Source of the DNA: Thiohalocapsa sp.
GTDB taxonomy: Bacteria; Pseudomonadota; Gammaproteobacteria; Chromatiales; Chromatiaceae
Assembly: GCA_028277725.1 (NCBI GenBank)
Contig: JANQFX010000031.1
Coordinates: forward strand, 1 to 37,333
DNA: 37,333 nt
Direction: 5' to 3'
Shown piece after piece: positions 14,681 to 24,139 of the stretch. The translations under genes and the position numbers were made by a program. The notes beneath the pieces were generated by a model. The model made no database searches. It was not told the DNA's origin and worked only from the letters and a program-made list of their open reading frames with translations. Every line of letters begins with the position of its first letter. Within the stretch, counting starts at the first letter, position 1.

Positions 14681-16111
14681 ATGAAGCCGAAAGACATCGC
14701 CGCGCTGCTCGACGAGCCCGCCTGCGAACACAACAAGAAGGAGAAGTCCGGCTGCGCCAAGCCGAAGCCCGGCGCCACCGCCGGCGGCTGTTCCTTCGAC
14801 GGCGCACAGATCGCGCTGCTGCCCATCGTCGACGTGGCGCACATCGTGCATGGCTCCATCGCCTGTGCCGGTAGCGCCTGGGACAACCGCGGCACCCGCT
14901 CCACCGGCCCGTCGCTGTTCAAGCTCGGCATGACCACGGACCTCACCGAGCAGGACGTGATCATGGGCCGCGGCGAGAAGCGGCTGTTCCACGGCATCAA
15001 GCAGGCCCTCGACAGCTACGACCCGGCGGCGGTGTTCGTCTACAACACCTGCGTCCCGGCGCTGATCGGCGACGACGTGGACGCCGTCTGCAAGGCCGCC
15101 ACCGAGCGTTGGGGCACCCCCGTGGTGTCCGTGGACGCGGCCGGCTTCTATGGCACCAAGAACCTCGGCAACCGCATCGCCGGCGAGGTGATGGTGAAGC
15201 AGGTCTGCGGCACCCGCGAGCCCGACCCGGTTCCCGAGGGCATCGAGCGCGACGGCTTCAAGGTGCACGACATCACCCTGGTCGGCGAATACAACATCGC
15301 CGGCGAGCTCTGGCACGTGCTGCCCCACTTCGACGAGCTGGGGCTGCGGGTGCTCTGCACCCTCTCCGGCGACGCCCGCTTCCGCGAGGTGCAGACCATG
15401 CATCGCTCGCAGGCGACCATGATGGTCTGCTCCAAGGCCATGATCAACGTCGCCCGGCTGCTGAAGGAGCAGTACGGCACGCCCTGGTTCGAGGGCAGCT
15501 TCTACGGCGTCGCGGACATGTCCAAGGCGCTGCGCGACTTCGCCCGGCTCATCGATGACCCGGACCTGACACGCCGCACCGAGGCCCTCGTCGCCCGCGA
15601 GGAGGCGCGCATGGACGCGGCCCTGGCCCCCTGGCGCGAGCGCCTGGCGGGCAAGCGCGCCCTGCTCTACACCGGCGGTGTCAAGTCCTGGTCCGTGGTT
15701 TCCGCGCTGCAGGACCTCGGCATGACGGTGGTCGCCACCGGCACCCGCAAGTCCACCGAGGACGACAAGGCCCGCATCCGTGAACTGATGGGCGACGACG
15801 CGCCCATGATCGAGGACGGCAACCCGCGTTCCCTGCTCGACCTCTACGGCCGCCATGGCGCCGACGTGATGATCGCCGGCGGGCGCAATCAGTATACGGC
15901 GCTGAAGGCCCGCATCCCCTTCCTCGACATCAACCAGGAGCGGGAGTTCGGCTATGCCGGCTACGACGGCATGCTGGAACTGGCGCGCCAGCTCTGCGTC
16001 ACCATCGAGAGCCCGATCTGGTCCGCGGTCCGCAGCGCGCCGCCCTGGGCCGGTGCGGTGGGAGCGCCGCCCTCCGCCCACACCGAGCAGGAGGCCGCCA
16101 GCCATGCCTGA
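14681..16111 (+). CDS. nifE: FeMo-cofactor scaffold subunit NifE
   Basis: NifE forms with NifN the scaffold on which the NifB-cofactor is converted to FeMo-co. The 476-residue product is NifD-like and carries the conserved cysteines at standard positions: C37 (GGCSFDGA), C62 (SIACAGSAW), C124 ([12 protein letters not shown]) and C250 (MMVCSK), the last being the counterpart of the NifD cofactor ligand. The C-terminal cofactor His of NifD is not retained, as expected. It overlaps nifN by 8 bases. The last roughly 25 residues are Ala/Pro-rich and probably variable. Confidence 0.98.
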   Translation: MKPKDIAALLDEPACEHNKKEKSGCAKPKPGATAGGCSFDGAQIALLPIVDVAHIVHGSIACAGSAWDNRGTRSTGPSLFKLGMTTDLTEQDVIMGRGEKRLFHGIKQALDSYDPAAVFVYNTCVPALIGDDVDAVCKAATERWGTPVVSVDAAGFYGTKNLGNRIAGEVMVKQVCGTREPDPVPEGIERDGFKVHDITLVGEYNIAGELWHVLPHFDELGLRVLCTLSGDARFREVQTMHRSQATMMVCSKAMINVARLLKEQYGTPWFEGSFYGVADMSKALRDFARLIDDPDLTRRTEALVAREEARMDAALAPWRERLAGKRALLYTGGVKSWSVVSALQDLGMTVVATGTRKSTEDDKARIRELMGDDAPMIEDGNPRSLLDLYGRHGADVMIAGGRNQYTALKARIPFLDINQEREFGYAGYDGMLELARQLCVTIESPIWSAVRSAPPWAGAVGAPPSAHTEQEAASHA

Positions 16112-17537
16112 GACCACCATCACGCCGCCGACCATCGTCAAGCGCAACAAGGCCCTGGCCGTGAGCCCACTCAAGGCCAGCTCGACGCTCGGCGCGACCC
16201 TGGCCTTCCTGGGCATGAACCGCTGCCTGCCGATGCTGCACGGCTCCCAGGGCTGCACCGCCTTCGGCAAGATCTTCTTCATCCAGCACTTCCGCGAGCC
16301 CATGCCGATGCAGACCACGGCGCTGGATCAGGTCCGCACCATCATGGGCAGCGACGACGCGGTGGTCGAAGGGCTGGCCACCATCTGCCGGAAGCAGGCA
16401 CCGGCAATCATCGGCCTGCCGACCACGGGCCTGACGGAGACCCAGGGTGCCGACATCGAGCGCGCCGTGGCCATGTTCCGCGCCCAGCACCCGGAGTACG
16501 AACACATCGCCGTGGTGCCGGTGAACACGCCGGACTACGCCGGCAGCCTGGAGTCCGGCTTCAACGCCGCCCTCAAGGCCATGATCGAGCGCCTGGTGCC
16601 CAAGGCCAGCGCGGTCGGCACCAAGTCAGGCCGCCGCAAGCGTCAGGTCAACGTGCTCGCCGGTGCCCATCTGACCGTCGGCGACCTCGAGCACATCAAG
16701 GACCTGCTCGAACGCTTTCGGCTGCGTCCGCTGATGCTGCCGGATATCTCGGACTCCCTCGACGGCCACCTGGCCGACACGGACTACAGCGCCGTGACCA
16801 TCGGCGGCACGCCCGTCGAGGAGCTCCAGCACGCCGGCGACTCGATAGCGACCCTGGTGATCGGCGGCTCGCTGGCCGGCGCGGCGGACGCCCTCGCCGC
16901 CCGCACCGGCGTCCCGGACCATCGGTTTGCGCACCTGATGGGCCTCGAGGCCACCGACCGGTTCATCGCTACCCTCGCCGAGATCAGCGCCGAGCCGGTG
17001 CCGGAGCGGATCACCCGCCAGCGCAGCCAGCTTCAGGACGCCATGCTCGACGCCCACTTCGCTCTGGGCCAGGCGCGCTTTGCGGTGGCCGCGGACGGCG
17101 ACCTGCTGGCGGCCATCACCCAGCTGATCGCCGGCATGGGCGCGGAGACGGTGGCCGCGTTGGCGCCCACCAACGGCCCGGCGCTGCAACAAGTGGCCGC
17201 CGCCAGCGTCAAGATCGGCGACCTCGAAGACCTGGAACAGATCGCCGGCGCGGAGGGCGCCGAGGTGCTGATCACCAACAGCCACGGCGTGCACACGGCC
17301 GAGCGCCTCGGCATCCCGCTGCTGCGGGCCGGCTTCCCGCAGTTCGACCTGCTCGGCGGCTACACCCGTCAGTGGGTGGGCTACACCGGCACCCGCGCGA
17401 CCCTGTTCGAGCTCGCCAACATCGTCCTCGGCCTGCACAAGGGCGAGATCCATGCCTACCGCTCGACGCTCAAGCAGTGGCCCGATTCGGAATCGGCGTC
17501 GGGATGGGCGCCGACGCGGGATGCGGCGGCTGCCTGA
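16104..17537 (+). CDS. nifN: FeMo-cofactor scaffold subunit NifN
   Basis: NifN is the NifK-like partner of NifE. From the ATG at 16104 (MPETTITPP) the product is 477 residues and has the family blocks [20 protein letters not shown] and [11 protein letters not shown] (C51), then [15 protein letters not shown] and the C-terminal [17 protein letters not shown]. The start was chosen because it overlaps nifE and has AGGAGG upstream; the frame from 15954 lies entirely within nifE. The P-cluster-type ligand set is reduced relative to NifK, as usual for NifN. Confidence 0.97.
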   Translation: MPETTITPPTIVKRNKALAVSPLKASSTLGATLAFLGMNRCLPMLHGSQGCTAFGKIFFIQHFREPMPMQTTALDQVRTIMGSDDAVVEGLATICRKQAPAIIGLPTTGLTETQGADIERAVAMFRAQHPEYEHIAVVPVNTPDYAGSLESGFNAALKAMIERLVPKASAVGTKSGRRKRQVNVLAGAHLTVGDLEHIKDLLERFRLRPLMLPDISDSLDGHLADTDYSAVTIGGTPVEELQHAGDSIATLVIGGSLAGAADALAARTGVPDHRFAHLMGLEATDRFIATLAEISAEPVPERITRQRSQLQDAMLDAHFALGQARFAVAADGDLLAAITQLIAGMGAETVAALAPTNGPALQQVAAASVKIGDLEDLEQIAGAEGAEVLITNSHGVHTAERLGIPLLRAGFPQFDLLGGYTRQWVGYTGTRATLFELANIVLGLHKGEIHAYRSTLKQWPDSESASGWAPTRDAAAA

Positions 17538-17576
17538 GCAGCGCGCAGGGGCCAGATCGAACAAGGGGGACAGATC

Positions 17577-18065
17577 ATGAGTTTTCAACGTCAGCTCCGG
17601 GTCGTTACCGAGGCGCCGAACGCCGCGGCGGACGCGATGAGTGGCGTCAAGGTCGCCTTCGCGAGCGCCGACCGCAAGCACGTCGACCAGCACTTCGGCG
17701 CCGCCGAGGGCTTCGTCATCTATCGGGTCGACGCCGCCGGCAGCGAGCTGCTGGAGGTCGCCCAATTCGGCCGCCTGGACATGGACGGCAACGAGGACAA
17801 GCTCGCCGCCAAGATCGAGGCCCTCGGCGACTGCGTGGCGGTCTACTGCCAGGCCATCGGCGCCTCGGCCATCGGCCAGCTCAAGCCGCGCGGCATCCAG
17901 CCCATCAAGGTTACGCCCGACACGCCCATCGATGGACTGCTGGGCGGGCTGCGCCGGGAACTCGCCGAGGGGCCGAGCCCCTGGCTGGCGCGGGCCATGG
18001 AGCGGCACGCCCCGCAACGGGCCGATCGCTTCGACCTCATGGAGGCCGAGGGCTGGAGCGAATAG
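17577..18065 (+). CDS. nifX: FeMo-cofactor carrier protein NifX
   Basis: The 162-residue product is a NifX/NifB-C-terminal-like domain: VKVAFASADRKHVDQHFG near residues 24-41, EGFVIYRVD, and a C-terminal SPWLARAMERHAPQ block. NifX binds cofactor precursors and passes them between NifB and NifEN. The HxDQHFG motif retains the His used for cofactor binding in this superfamily. Spacing from nifN is 39 bases and a purine-rich GGGGGA precedes the start. The length is typical. Confidence 0.95.
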   Translation: MSFQRQLRVVTEAPNAAADAMSGVKVAFASADRKHVDQHFGAAEGFVIYRVDAAGSELLEVAQFGRLDMDGNEDKLAAKIEALGDCVAVYCQAIGASAIGQLKPRGIQPIKVTPDTPIDGLLGGLRRELAEGPSPWLARAMERHAPQRADRFDLMEAEGWSE

Positions 18066-18111
18066 GCAGCTGCCATCGGCCCGAATACCCCCGCAAGACG
18101 AGCCAACAACC

Positions 18112-18687
18112 ATGATCGAGCAACAGGGCACCGTCGTCGCCGCCGCCGAGGGCACGGCTTGGGTGGAGGTGCCGCGGCGGAGCAGCTGCTCCGCCTGCGG
18201 CCGGGCCGACGCATGCGGCACGGCCACGCTGGCGCAGCTGCTCGGCAGCGGCCGACCCACCCGCGCCCGGGTGCTCGACCACCTGGGACTGCGCACCGGC
18301 GACCGGGTCGTCATCGGCATCCATGGCCCTGTACTGGCGCGCGCGTCCCTGGCCGCCTACCTGCTGCCTCCGATCGCGCTCATCGCCACGGCGAGCCTCG
18401 CCGAACGGGCCGGGCTTGGCGATGCCTGGGTTGCGCTGCTCGGCATCGGCGCGCTGCTGCTTGGTTTGTGGATCGCCGGGCGCCTGTTCGCAACAGGCCA
18501 CCGCACTGCGTGCGGGGCCGCCGAACACCGCCCCGCCGACGCCCGCCTCCAGCCGCTGCTGCTCAGGCGGGTCGATGGGCCCGACATCGCCATCGGCAGC
18601 CCGTTTTTTCACCGCGAGCCCGAGCCCTCGGGCACGGACCGCATTCCTTCCATAGCAACCGACACCGGAGACCAAAACACGCCATGA
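18112..18687 (+). CDS. RseC/MucC-like SoxR-reducing system membrane protein
   Basis: The 191-residue product has the RseC N-terminal pattern: a GTVVAAAEGTAWVEV beta region, a Cys cluster SSCSACGRADACGTATLA (C26, C29, C35), then two hydrophobic segments at about 77-97 and 105-125. RseC is known with the Rsx/Rnf electron-transport complex that re-reduces SoxR; homologues also accompany rnf genes in diazotrophs, where Rnf supplies low-potential ferredoxin for nitrogenase. Its presence between nifX and the DUF269 gene, with an ATGA overlap to the latter, argues for expression with nif. No ribosome-binding site stands out. The C-terminal 60 residues are polar and not recognisable. Confidence 0.85.
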   Translation: MIEQQGTVVAAAEGTAWVEVPRRSSCSACGRADACGTATLAQLLGSGRPTRARVLDHLGLRTGDRVVIGIHGPVLARASLAAYLLPPIALIATASLAERAGLGDAWVALLGIGALLLGLWIAGRLFATGHRTACGAAEHRPADARLQPLLLRRVDGPDIAIGSPFFHREPEPSGTDRIPSIATDTGDQNTP

Positions 18688-19148
18688 CCGCCAAGATCGA
18701 CGCCAACGACCCCGTCCTCGGCACCGACCTCGCCGTCGAGCTGGTGCGACAGATTCGCGCCATCGATGCCTACGGCACCCTCGACAACCAGTCCGACGCC
18801 GAGGTGCTCTCGCCCTTTATCCTGACCAAGGAAGAGAAGCGCGAGTTGCCCATCGTCGGTGATCCGGACGAGCTGGTCGTCGCCCGCATGCGTGCCTTCT
18901 ACAACGCCATCTCCGCGCTGATCGAGAAGGAGTGCGGCCTCATGGCCGTGCCGCTGCTGAACCTGACCCACGAGGGCTTCGGCCGCGCTCTGATCACCGT
19001 CGGCAAGCTGGTCGTCATGGATAAGACCCTGCGCGACGTGCACCGCTTCGGCTTCGAGAGCCTTTCGAAGCTCAAGGACGAGGCCGACAGCATCCTGTCC
19101 GTCGCGCTCAAGATCATCGGCGAGCACTCCGACGTCGCTGGCATGTAA
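18684..19148 (+). CDS. NifX-associated nitrogen fixation protein (DUF269)
   Basis: The 154-residue product, with [18 protein letters not shown], then [20 protein letters not shown] and [19 protein letters not shown], is a clear DUF269 member. These proteins follow nifX in most proteobacterial nif operons, sometimes fused to it, and their molecular role is not established. The start codon overlaps the stop of the RseC-like gene (ATGA), so translation is probably coupled. The length is normal. Confidence 0.95.
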   Translation: MTAKIDANDPVLGTDLAVELVRQIRAIDAYGTLDNQSDAEVLSPFILTKEEKRELPIVGDPDELVVARMRAFYNAISALIEKECGLMAVPLLNLTHEGFGRALITVGKLVVMDKTLRDVHRFGFESLSKLKDEADSILSVALKIIGEHSDVAGM

Positions 19149-19178
19149 CCCGGCAACCAGCACGCGGGAGAACACAGC

Positions 19179-19397
19179 ATGACCGACGAAGAGCTGAAGG
19201 CCCTGCAAAAGGCCGTGAAACGGGCCAAGCGCATCGCCACCGAAAAGGCCGGCGAGCTGCACGACCTGGTCGAGGACCGTCTGCCGGCCGCCTTCGAGGA
19301 GATTCCGGCTCTGGCCCAGGAGACCTACGACGCCTGCCAGGCCTGGAGCGACGCCAACGCCAAACTCGCGGCAGCCGAGGCCGACGCCGCCGCCTAG
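19179..19397 (+). CDS. DUF683 / CCE_0567-family small nif protein
   Basis: The 72-residue helical product begins [20 protein letters not shown] and contains [20 protein letters not shown], the pattern of the CCE_0567 family (DUF683), proposed metalloproteins regularly found between the DUF269 gene and fdxB. It probably forms a helical hairpin dimer. GGGAGA precedes the ATG, and only 11 bases separate it from the ferredoxin gene. Confidence 0.95.
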   Translation: MTDEELKALQKAVKRAKRIATEKAGELHDLVEDRLPAAFEEIPALAQETYDACQAWSDANAKLAAAEADAAA

Positions 19398-19408
19398 GAG
19401 CAACCACC

Positions 19409-19717
19409 ATGAGCACCATCACCGGCTTGACCCGCGGCGGCGTCCAATGGACGCCCGCCTTCGTCACTAGCCTGAACCAGTCCAACTGCATCGGCTGCGG
19501 CCGCTGCTTCAAGGTCTGCCCGCGCGACGTCTTCGAGCTGATCGACCGCGACGACCTGGACCTGGATGACGACGACGACTTCGACGACGATTTCGACGAA
19601 GCCCCCGGCATGGTCATGAACCTGAAGGACAGCATGGACTGCATCGGCTGCGAGGCCTGCTCCCGGGTCTGCCCCAAGAAGTGCCTGAGCCACGAACCGG
19701 CGGCCATGGCGGCCTAG
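19409..19717 (+). CDS. fdxB: Nif-specific ferredoxin III (FdxB)
   Basis: The 102-residue product has [19 protein letters not shown] at the start, diagnostic of nif ferredoxin III. It has two cluster motifs: C27-x2-C30-x2-C33-x3-C37 and C78-x2-C81-x2-C84-x3-C88. Between them lies a strongly acidic stretch (about residues 47-64), a known feature of this family though long here. It is thought to donate electrons to nitrogenase or cofactor synthesis. It is the last gene of the nifE operon in the window; the next gene is convergent and begins 30 bases further on. I see no clear terminator between them. Confidence 0.96.
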   Translation: MSTITGLTRGGVQWTPAFVTSLNQSNCIGCGRCFKVCPRDVFELIDRDDLDLDDDDDFDDDFDEAPGMVMNLKDSMDCIGCEACSRVCPKKCLSHEPAAMAA

Positions 19718-19747
19718 GCCGTCAGCCCCTGCCGTTAGGCTGAACCT

Positions 19748-20640
19748 TCAACCGTTCGGCAGAAGCCGATCGATCAGCGCTTGGTCCATCAGCCCCGCGT
19801 CGCCGAACCGGCGGGCCGCCGCCGCGTACTTCGGGGCGTGCGCCCGCAACGCGTGCGCAAGCTGGGCGGCCTCCTCCTCCAGTCCGGCGTTGGCCAGCAC
19901 GATGGCGCGCCACCAGGTGAGGTCCGGGTCCGCCGCGGGGTCGACCTGCTCGTCGGGAAGCGTGCCCAGCGCGTCGTCCGTGCGGCCGTTCAAGGTCAGC
20001 TCGAAGGCCTCGACGGTTTGATGGTAGCGCCAGGTGTGCTCCACCAGCCGCCGGAGTTCGACCATGGGTTGGGGGGGTCGTCCACGCGCAGATCGACGAC
20101 ATGATCGTGCCAGGGCCGGCCCGAGCGCTCGGCGCGTACCACGCGGATGGCCGCCGAGCGTTGGCCGCGGATGTCGCCGCCGGCGGCCTCGGCCGCGTCC
20201 AGGGCGTCGAGCAGCCGCCGCGGCAGCCAACCGGAGCTTGCCTGGAAGACCTCGAGCATGGATTCCCACACCCGCGGCGAGGCCACCAGATTGCCCAGCG
20301 CCGCGCAGCCGTCGCCGATGACTTGCCCGGCGGCGGCAACACAGGCGGAGCCCGTGTAGGCCGTCACGTTGCCCTGCCCGTCCACCATTGCCACCTGGCG
20401 CCGTTCCGGATGCGGATCGACGCTTCGCAATGCCGTCAGCGCCTCCTGCGCGGTCAGCCCCGCCGCCAGCCCGGAGAGCCCAAGCTCGCCGTACATGGGC
20501 TCGCCCATGGACTGGGTGGCGATGACGCCGTGCCCCGGCGCGGCCCAGGCGACGCTGCTCCCGACTGAAAAGGCCTGGGACTGGGTGGCGACGCCCATGT
20601 GACCCTCGACCGGGTCGCGGGCGACGATGGAGTAGGTCAT
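19748..20640 (-). pseudogene. DUF1028-family hydrolase, frameshifted in a C7 tract
   Basis: From the ATG at 20640 (MTYSIVARDPVEGHMGVATQ) the sequence reads as a good DUF1028 protein, an Ntn-type hydrolase-like family, up to VVDLRVDDPP. There the coding strand has seven C (plus-strand G run 20071-20077). Adding one C would restore the family ending, QPMVELRRLVEHTWRYHQ and onward to a stop at 19748. As written the frame ends at 19996 with an unrelated tail. This may be a real lesion, a slippage switch or a sequencing error. The function of DUF1028 proteins is poorly known. The upstream gap holds a DUF2177 remnant. Confidence 0.8.
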
Positions 20641-20769
20641 GGCGGCACGCTCCTCAAAGGCTGATCTTTCTCTCTGCGCCATTGCGTGAGAGTCATTTCG
20701 CGACAATCCACCCGCCATTCTTCCGGGCCGCAGCGGCGGATGCGCTGCGAGCAGGCTGCCTCAGAGGGC

Positions 20770-20913
20770 CTGTTTCTGATGCTCTCGATGCCTGCACTCG
20801 GCGTCATCGCCGCTGACTTCTACCGGGCGCAGATCGGCCACTTGCTGAGCCCGCAGGTGGATTGGGCTGCGGCGGTGGCCTTTTACCTGTTGTTCATCGG
20901 CGGAATTCAGCGG
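20770..20913 (+). pseudogene. DUF2177 membrane-protein N-terminal remnant
   Basis: The reading frame gives LFLMLSMPALGVIAADFYRA, then QIGHLLSPQVDW and AAAVAFYLLFIGGI. This matches the start of DUF2177 inner-membrane proteins (first helix, then the fYr-x-x-GhLL motif and FYLLfvgGi). It stops where a REP-like palindrome begins at 20919, and the remaining helices are missing. No good start codon is present. Apart from this fragment, the palindrome and a hairpin at 21002-21024, I see nothing in 20641-21055. Confidence 0.65.
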
Positions 20914-20918
20914 CCTCT

Positions 20919-20944
20919 GGTGGGTCCGCTTCGCTTGACCCACC
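20919..20944. repeat. REP-like palindrome interrupting the DUF2177 remnant
   Basis: Perfect eight-base arms GGTGGGTC (20919-20926) and GACCCACC (20937-20944) around CGCTTCGCTT, followed by CTACA. Related in arm sequence, TTCGC loop and flank to the element at 153-179. Confidence 0.6.
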
Positions 20945-21001
20945 CTACAATTACAGGCTGTCTGCGCCTTTGCGGCTCTGCGCGAGACATCTTTTTCTCC
21001 G

Positions 21002-21024
21002 GTCCTGAGGCCGAGCCTCAGGAC
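21002..21024 (-). terminator. Stem-loop downstream of the RND operon
   Basis: Perfect ten-base arms GTCCTGAGGC and GCCTCAGGAC around a three-base loop, 31 bases beyond the end of the RND gene on its transcript side. No T-run follows in the minus-strand direction, so an intrinsic terminator is not proven; it may protect the 3' end instead. Confidence 0.4.
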
Positions 21025-21055
21025 GAGCCGCGCCGCCGACGTTCTCAAAGGAGCT

Positions 21056-24000
21056 TCAGACGGCATCGGACGCGGGCCGCGGGCTCAATGCCGAGCGCAG
21101 GTCGCGACCCATCAGCGACTCCCAGGTGACGTAGAGGGTCGGGACGACGATCAGGGTCAGCAGCGAAGCGACGGACAGGCCGCCCATGATCGCGAAGGCC
21201 ATAGGACCCCAAAACACGGTCGGCGCGATGGGGATGAGGCCGAGCACCGTGGATAGGGCGGTCAGCATGATGGGCCGCACGCGGGAGCTGCTGGCATCGA
21301 CGACCGCGTCCCAAATGGGTCGGCCGGTGGCACGCTCCTGCTCGATCTGGGAGATCAGGATGATGGAGTTCTTGGCGATCATGCCGATCAGCGCCAGGAT
21401 GCCCAGGATGGCCACGAAACCGAGCGGTCGCCCGGAGACCAGCAAGGCCCCGACAACGCCGATCAGGCCCAGCGGGACCACGCTCAGCACCATCACCAGC
21501 AGCGGGAAGCTGCGCAGCTGGAACATCAGCAGGGTCAGCATCAGGAACAGCATCAGCGGTATGACGGCGAGCACCGAGGCACGCGACTCGGCGCTCTCCT
21601 CCACCGTGCCGCCGACCTCGATGGCATAGCCCGGGGGTAGGCGATCGGCGAGCAGCGCGATCGGCTCCTTGAGCGCAGTGACTACGGTCTCGGGGAGCAC
21701 GCCGGGTGCGGTGTCCGCCTGCACGGTCAGCGTCGGCACCCGGTCGCGGCGCCAGATGAGCGGCAGTTCCTGGCCGAACTCGAAGACGGCGATCTGGTTC
21801 AGCGGCACCGTGCGGCCGTCGCCGAGGGCCACGGGCAGGGTCTGCAGACTACCGGTGGACAGGGTCTGACCACCCACCTCGCGGGCGACCACGTCGACCA
21901 GGAAGATGTCGTCGCGGACCTGGGTGATGGTGCTGCCGGTGATGTTGGCGTTGAGCGCGGTGGCCACCGCCTGGGAGGACAAACCGAGCCGCCGCGCCTC
22001 GTCCTGATCGATGCGGATGGTGACCTCGCGGGCCGGCTGCATCCAATCGAAGTTGATCTGTCGCATCAGCGGCGTCTCGGCCATCAGGCTCGCCAGTTCC
22101 AACGCGATGCCGCGGAGTTCCTCCGGATCGGGTCCGCTGACTCGGTACTGCACCGGCCACCCCACCGGCGGCCCCAGTTCCAGCGGGTAGACGCGGGTGA
22201 CCGCCTCCGGAAAGGTCTCCGGCAGGATCTGCTCCAGCCGCTCCTGGATCCGCAGCCGCGCCTCGAAGTCCTCGGCCACCAGCACCGCCTGGGCATAGAA
22301 GGGGTTCGGCAGCTGCACGTTCAGCGGCAGGTAGAAGCGGATCGCGCCCTGGCCGACGTAGGTGCTCCAATGCGCCAGGTCCGTGTCCTCGGCGAGAATC
22401 GCATCGAGTTCCTCCACCGCGGCCTCGGTGGCATGAATCGAGGCATTCTGCGGCATGCTGATGTCCACCAGCAGATCGACGCGATCGGAGGCCGGGAAGA
22501 ACTGCTGCGGCAGCAAACGCATGCCGGAGAGGGCGACGACGAAGACCAGCACGGTGACCAGGAGCGTCAGCCAGCGCAGCCGCATGGCAGCGTTCAACAG
22601 GCCGCGATAGGCACGCAGCGCGACGCCGGGCTGGCCGCTGTCGGCCGCCTGCTTCGGCGCCTTCAGCAGCACCAGTCCCAGCAGCGGCGCGAACACGATG
22701 GCCACGAACCAGGACACCAACAGCGCAATGGCCACCACCGCGAAGATGGAGAAGGTGTATTCACCGGCGCTGCTTTGGGCGAAACCGATGGGCACGAAGC
22801 CGGCGATGGTCACCAGGGTGCCCGTCAGCATCGCGAAGGCAAGGGTCTTGTAGGCATAGGTGGCCGCCTGTTCCTTGGGCTCGCCGATGGCCAGCCGCCG
22901 GGTCATGGCATCGATGGTGGTCATGGCGTCGTCCACCAGCAGCGCCAGGGCGATGATGAGTGCGCCCAAGGAGATGCGGTGCAGGTCGATGTTCGCGAGA
23001 TCCATCAGCGCGAACACCAGGGTCAGCGTCAGCGGGATGGTGAGCGCCACCACGGTGCCGGCGCGCACGCCGAGTGCGACGAAGCCGATGGTGAGAATGA
23101 TCGCGATGGCCTGCCACAGCGAGGTGGTGAAGTCCGTGATGGCCTCATCGACGGTGACCGGCTGATCGGCGACGCGGGTCACATCGATGCCGATGGGAAG
23201 CTCCGCGATGAGCATCGCCATCTTTGCCTTCACCTCGTCACCCAACGCCAGGATGTCGCCACCCTCGCGCATGGCGATGGCGAGCCCGATGGCGGGCTCG
23301 CCGTTGACCCGGAACATGGGCTGCGGCGGGTCGACGTAGCCGCGGCGAACCTGGGCGATGTCCCCGAGCCGCAGCATGCGACCGTCCACCGCGAAGGTCA
23401 CATCCAGCAGGTCCGCGGTGTCGCGGAAGGCACCCGACACGCGCAGCGAAATGGCCTCATCCCCGGTCTGCAGCGTGCCGGTGGGGCTGACGACGTTCTG
23501 CGCCCGCAGCGCCTGGACCAGGGTCGATGGGTTGAGATTGAGACCGGCAAGCTCCTCCATCTCGAACTCGACGAAGAAGCGCTCGTCCTGGGCGCCGAGC
23601 ACGTCGATCTGGGCGATGTCCGACAAGCGCAGCAGCTCGGATCGCACGTCCTCGACATAGTCGCGCAGTTCGCGATGGCTGAAGCCGTCCGCGGTGAAGC
23701 CGTAGATGATGCCGTAGGTGTCGCCGAACTCGTCGTCGAAGCGCGGCCCCACCAGCCCCTGCGGCAGGGTGTGGCGGATGTCGCCCACCTTCTTGCGGAC
23801 CTGATACCAGACATCGTCGATGACATCCCCCGGCGTGCTGCCCTCCAGGTCGACGAAAATCGTCGTGCTGCCGGCACGGGTGAAGCCGCGCAGGGTCTCG
23901 ACGTGCGGCGCTTCCTGCAGCGTGCGCTCCAGCCGCTCCGTGACCTGATCCAGCGTGTCCTCGAGGGTCGCCCCCGGCCAGGCGGCACCGACCACCATGG

Positions 24001-24139
24001 TGCGGATGGTGAACGCCGGGTCCTCGGCACGACCGAGCTTGTAGAAGGCGGTGGCCCCTGCCACCACCGCGACGAGCATCAGGTACACCACCACCGCCTT
24101 GTGGTTGATGGCCCACTCGGAGAGGTTGAAGGGCTTCAT
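21056..24139 (-). CDS. RND-family efflux transporter permease
   Basis: The 1027-residue product is a full-length inner-membrane RND pump: first helix near residues 14-35 (KAVVVYLMLVAVVAGATAFY), a long periplasmic loop, a central helix bundle with the proton-relay pair in ALLVDDAMTTIDAM, a second periplasmic loop, and a final bundle with MIAKNSIILI holding the conserved Lys. It works with a periplasmic adaptor and an outer-membrane channel to export drugs or metabolites. The start overlaps the stop of the adaptor gene (ATGA), so the two form a coupled operon. The sequence looks most like the MexF/CzcA-like divergent RND group in which the substrate cannot be read from sequence. No TolC-like gene is present here. 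Confidence 0.95.
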   Translation of the reverse strand: MKPFNLSEWAINHKAVVVYLMLVAVVAGATAFYKLGRAEDPAFTIRTMVVGAAWPGATLEDTLDQVTERLERTLQEAPHVETLRGFTRAGSTTIFVDLEGSTPGDVIDDVWYQVRKKVGDIRHTLPQGLVGPRFDDEFGDTYGIIYGFTADGFSHRELRDYVEDVRSELLRLSDIAQIDVLGAQDERFFVEFEMEELAGLNLNPSTLVQALRAQNVVSPTGTLQTGDEAISLRVSGAFRDTADLLDVTFAVDGRMLRLGDIAQVRRGYVDPPQPMFRVNGEPAIGLAIAMREGGDILALGDEVKAKMAMLIAELPIGIDVTRVADQPVTVDEAITDFTTSLWQAIAIILTIGFVALGVRAGTVVALTIPLTLTLVFALMDLANIDLHRISLGALIIALALLVDDAMTTIDAMTRRLAIGEPKEQAATYAYKTLAFAMLTGTLVTIAGFVPIGFAQSSAGEYTFSIFAVVAIALLVSWFVAIVFAPLLGLVLLKAPKQAADSGQPGVALRAYRGLLNAAMRLRWLTLLVTVLVFVVALSGMRLLPQQFFPASDRVDLLVDISMPQNASIHATEAAVEELDAILAEDTDLAHWSTYVGQGAIRFYLPLNVQLPNPFYAQAVLVAEDFEARLRIQERLEQILPETFPEAVTRVYPLELGPPVGWPVQYRVSGPDPEELRGIALELASLMAETPLMRQINFDWMQPAREVTIRIDQDEARRLGLSSQAVATALNANITGSTITQVRDDIFLVDVVAREVGGQTLSTGSLQTLPVALGDGRTVPLNQIAVFEFGQELPLIWRRDRVPTLTVQADTAPGVLPETVVTALKEPIALLADRLPPGYAIEVGGTVEESAESRASVLAVIPLMLFLMLTLLMFQLRSFPLLVMVLSVVPLGLIGVVGALLVSGRPLGFVAILGILALIGMIAKNSIILISQIEQERATGRPIWDAVVDASSSRVRPIMLTALSTVLGLIPIAPTVFWGPMAFAIMGGLSVASLLTLIVVPTLYVTWESLMGRDLRSALSPRPASDAV

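Noticed and set aside
14615..16318. 567-codon minus-strand frame antisense to nifE
   Set aside because: Mirrors nifE codon bias; the real gene on the plus strand has every expected cofactor residue and a sigma-54 promoter.
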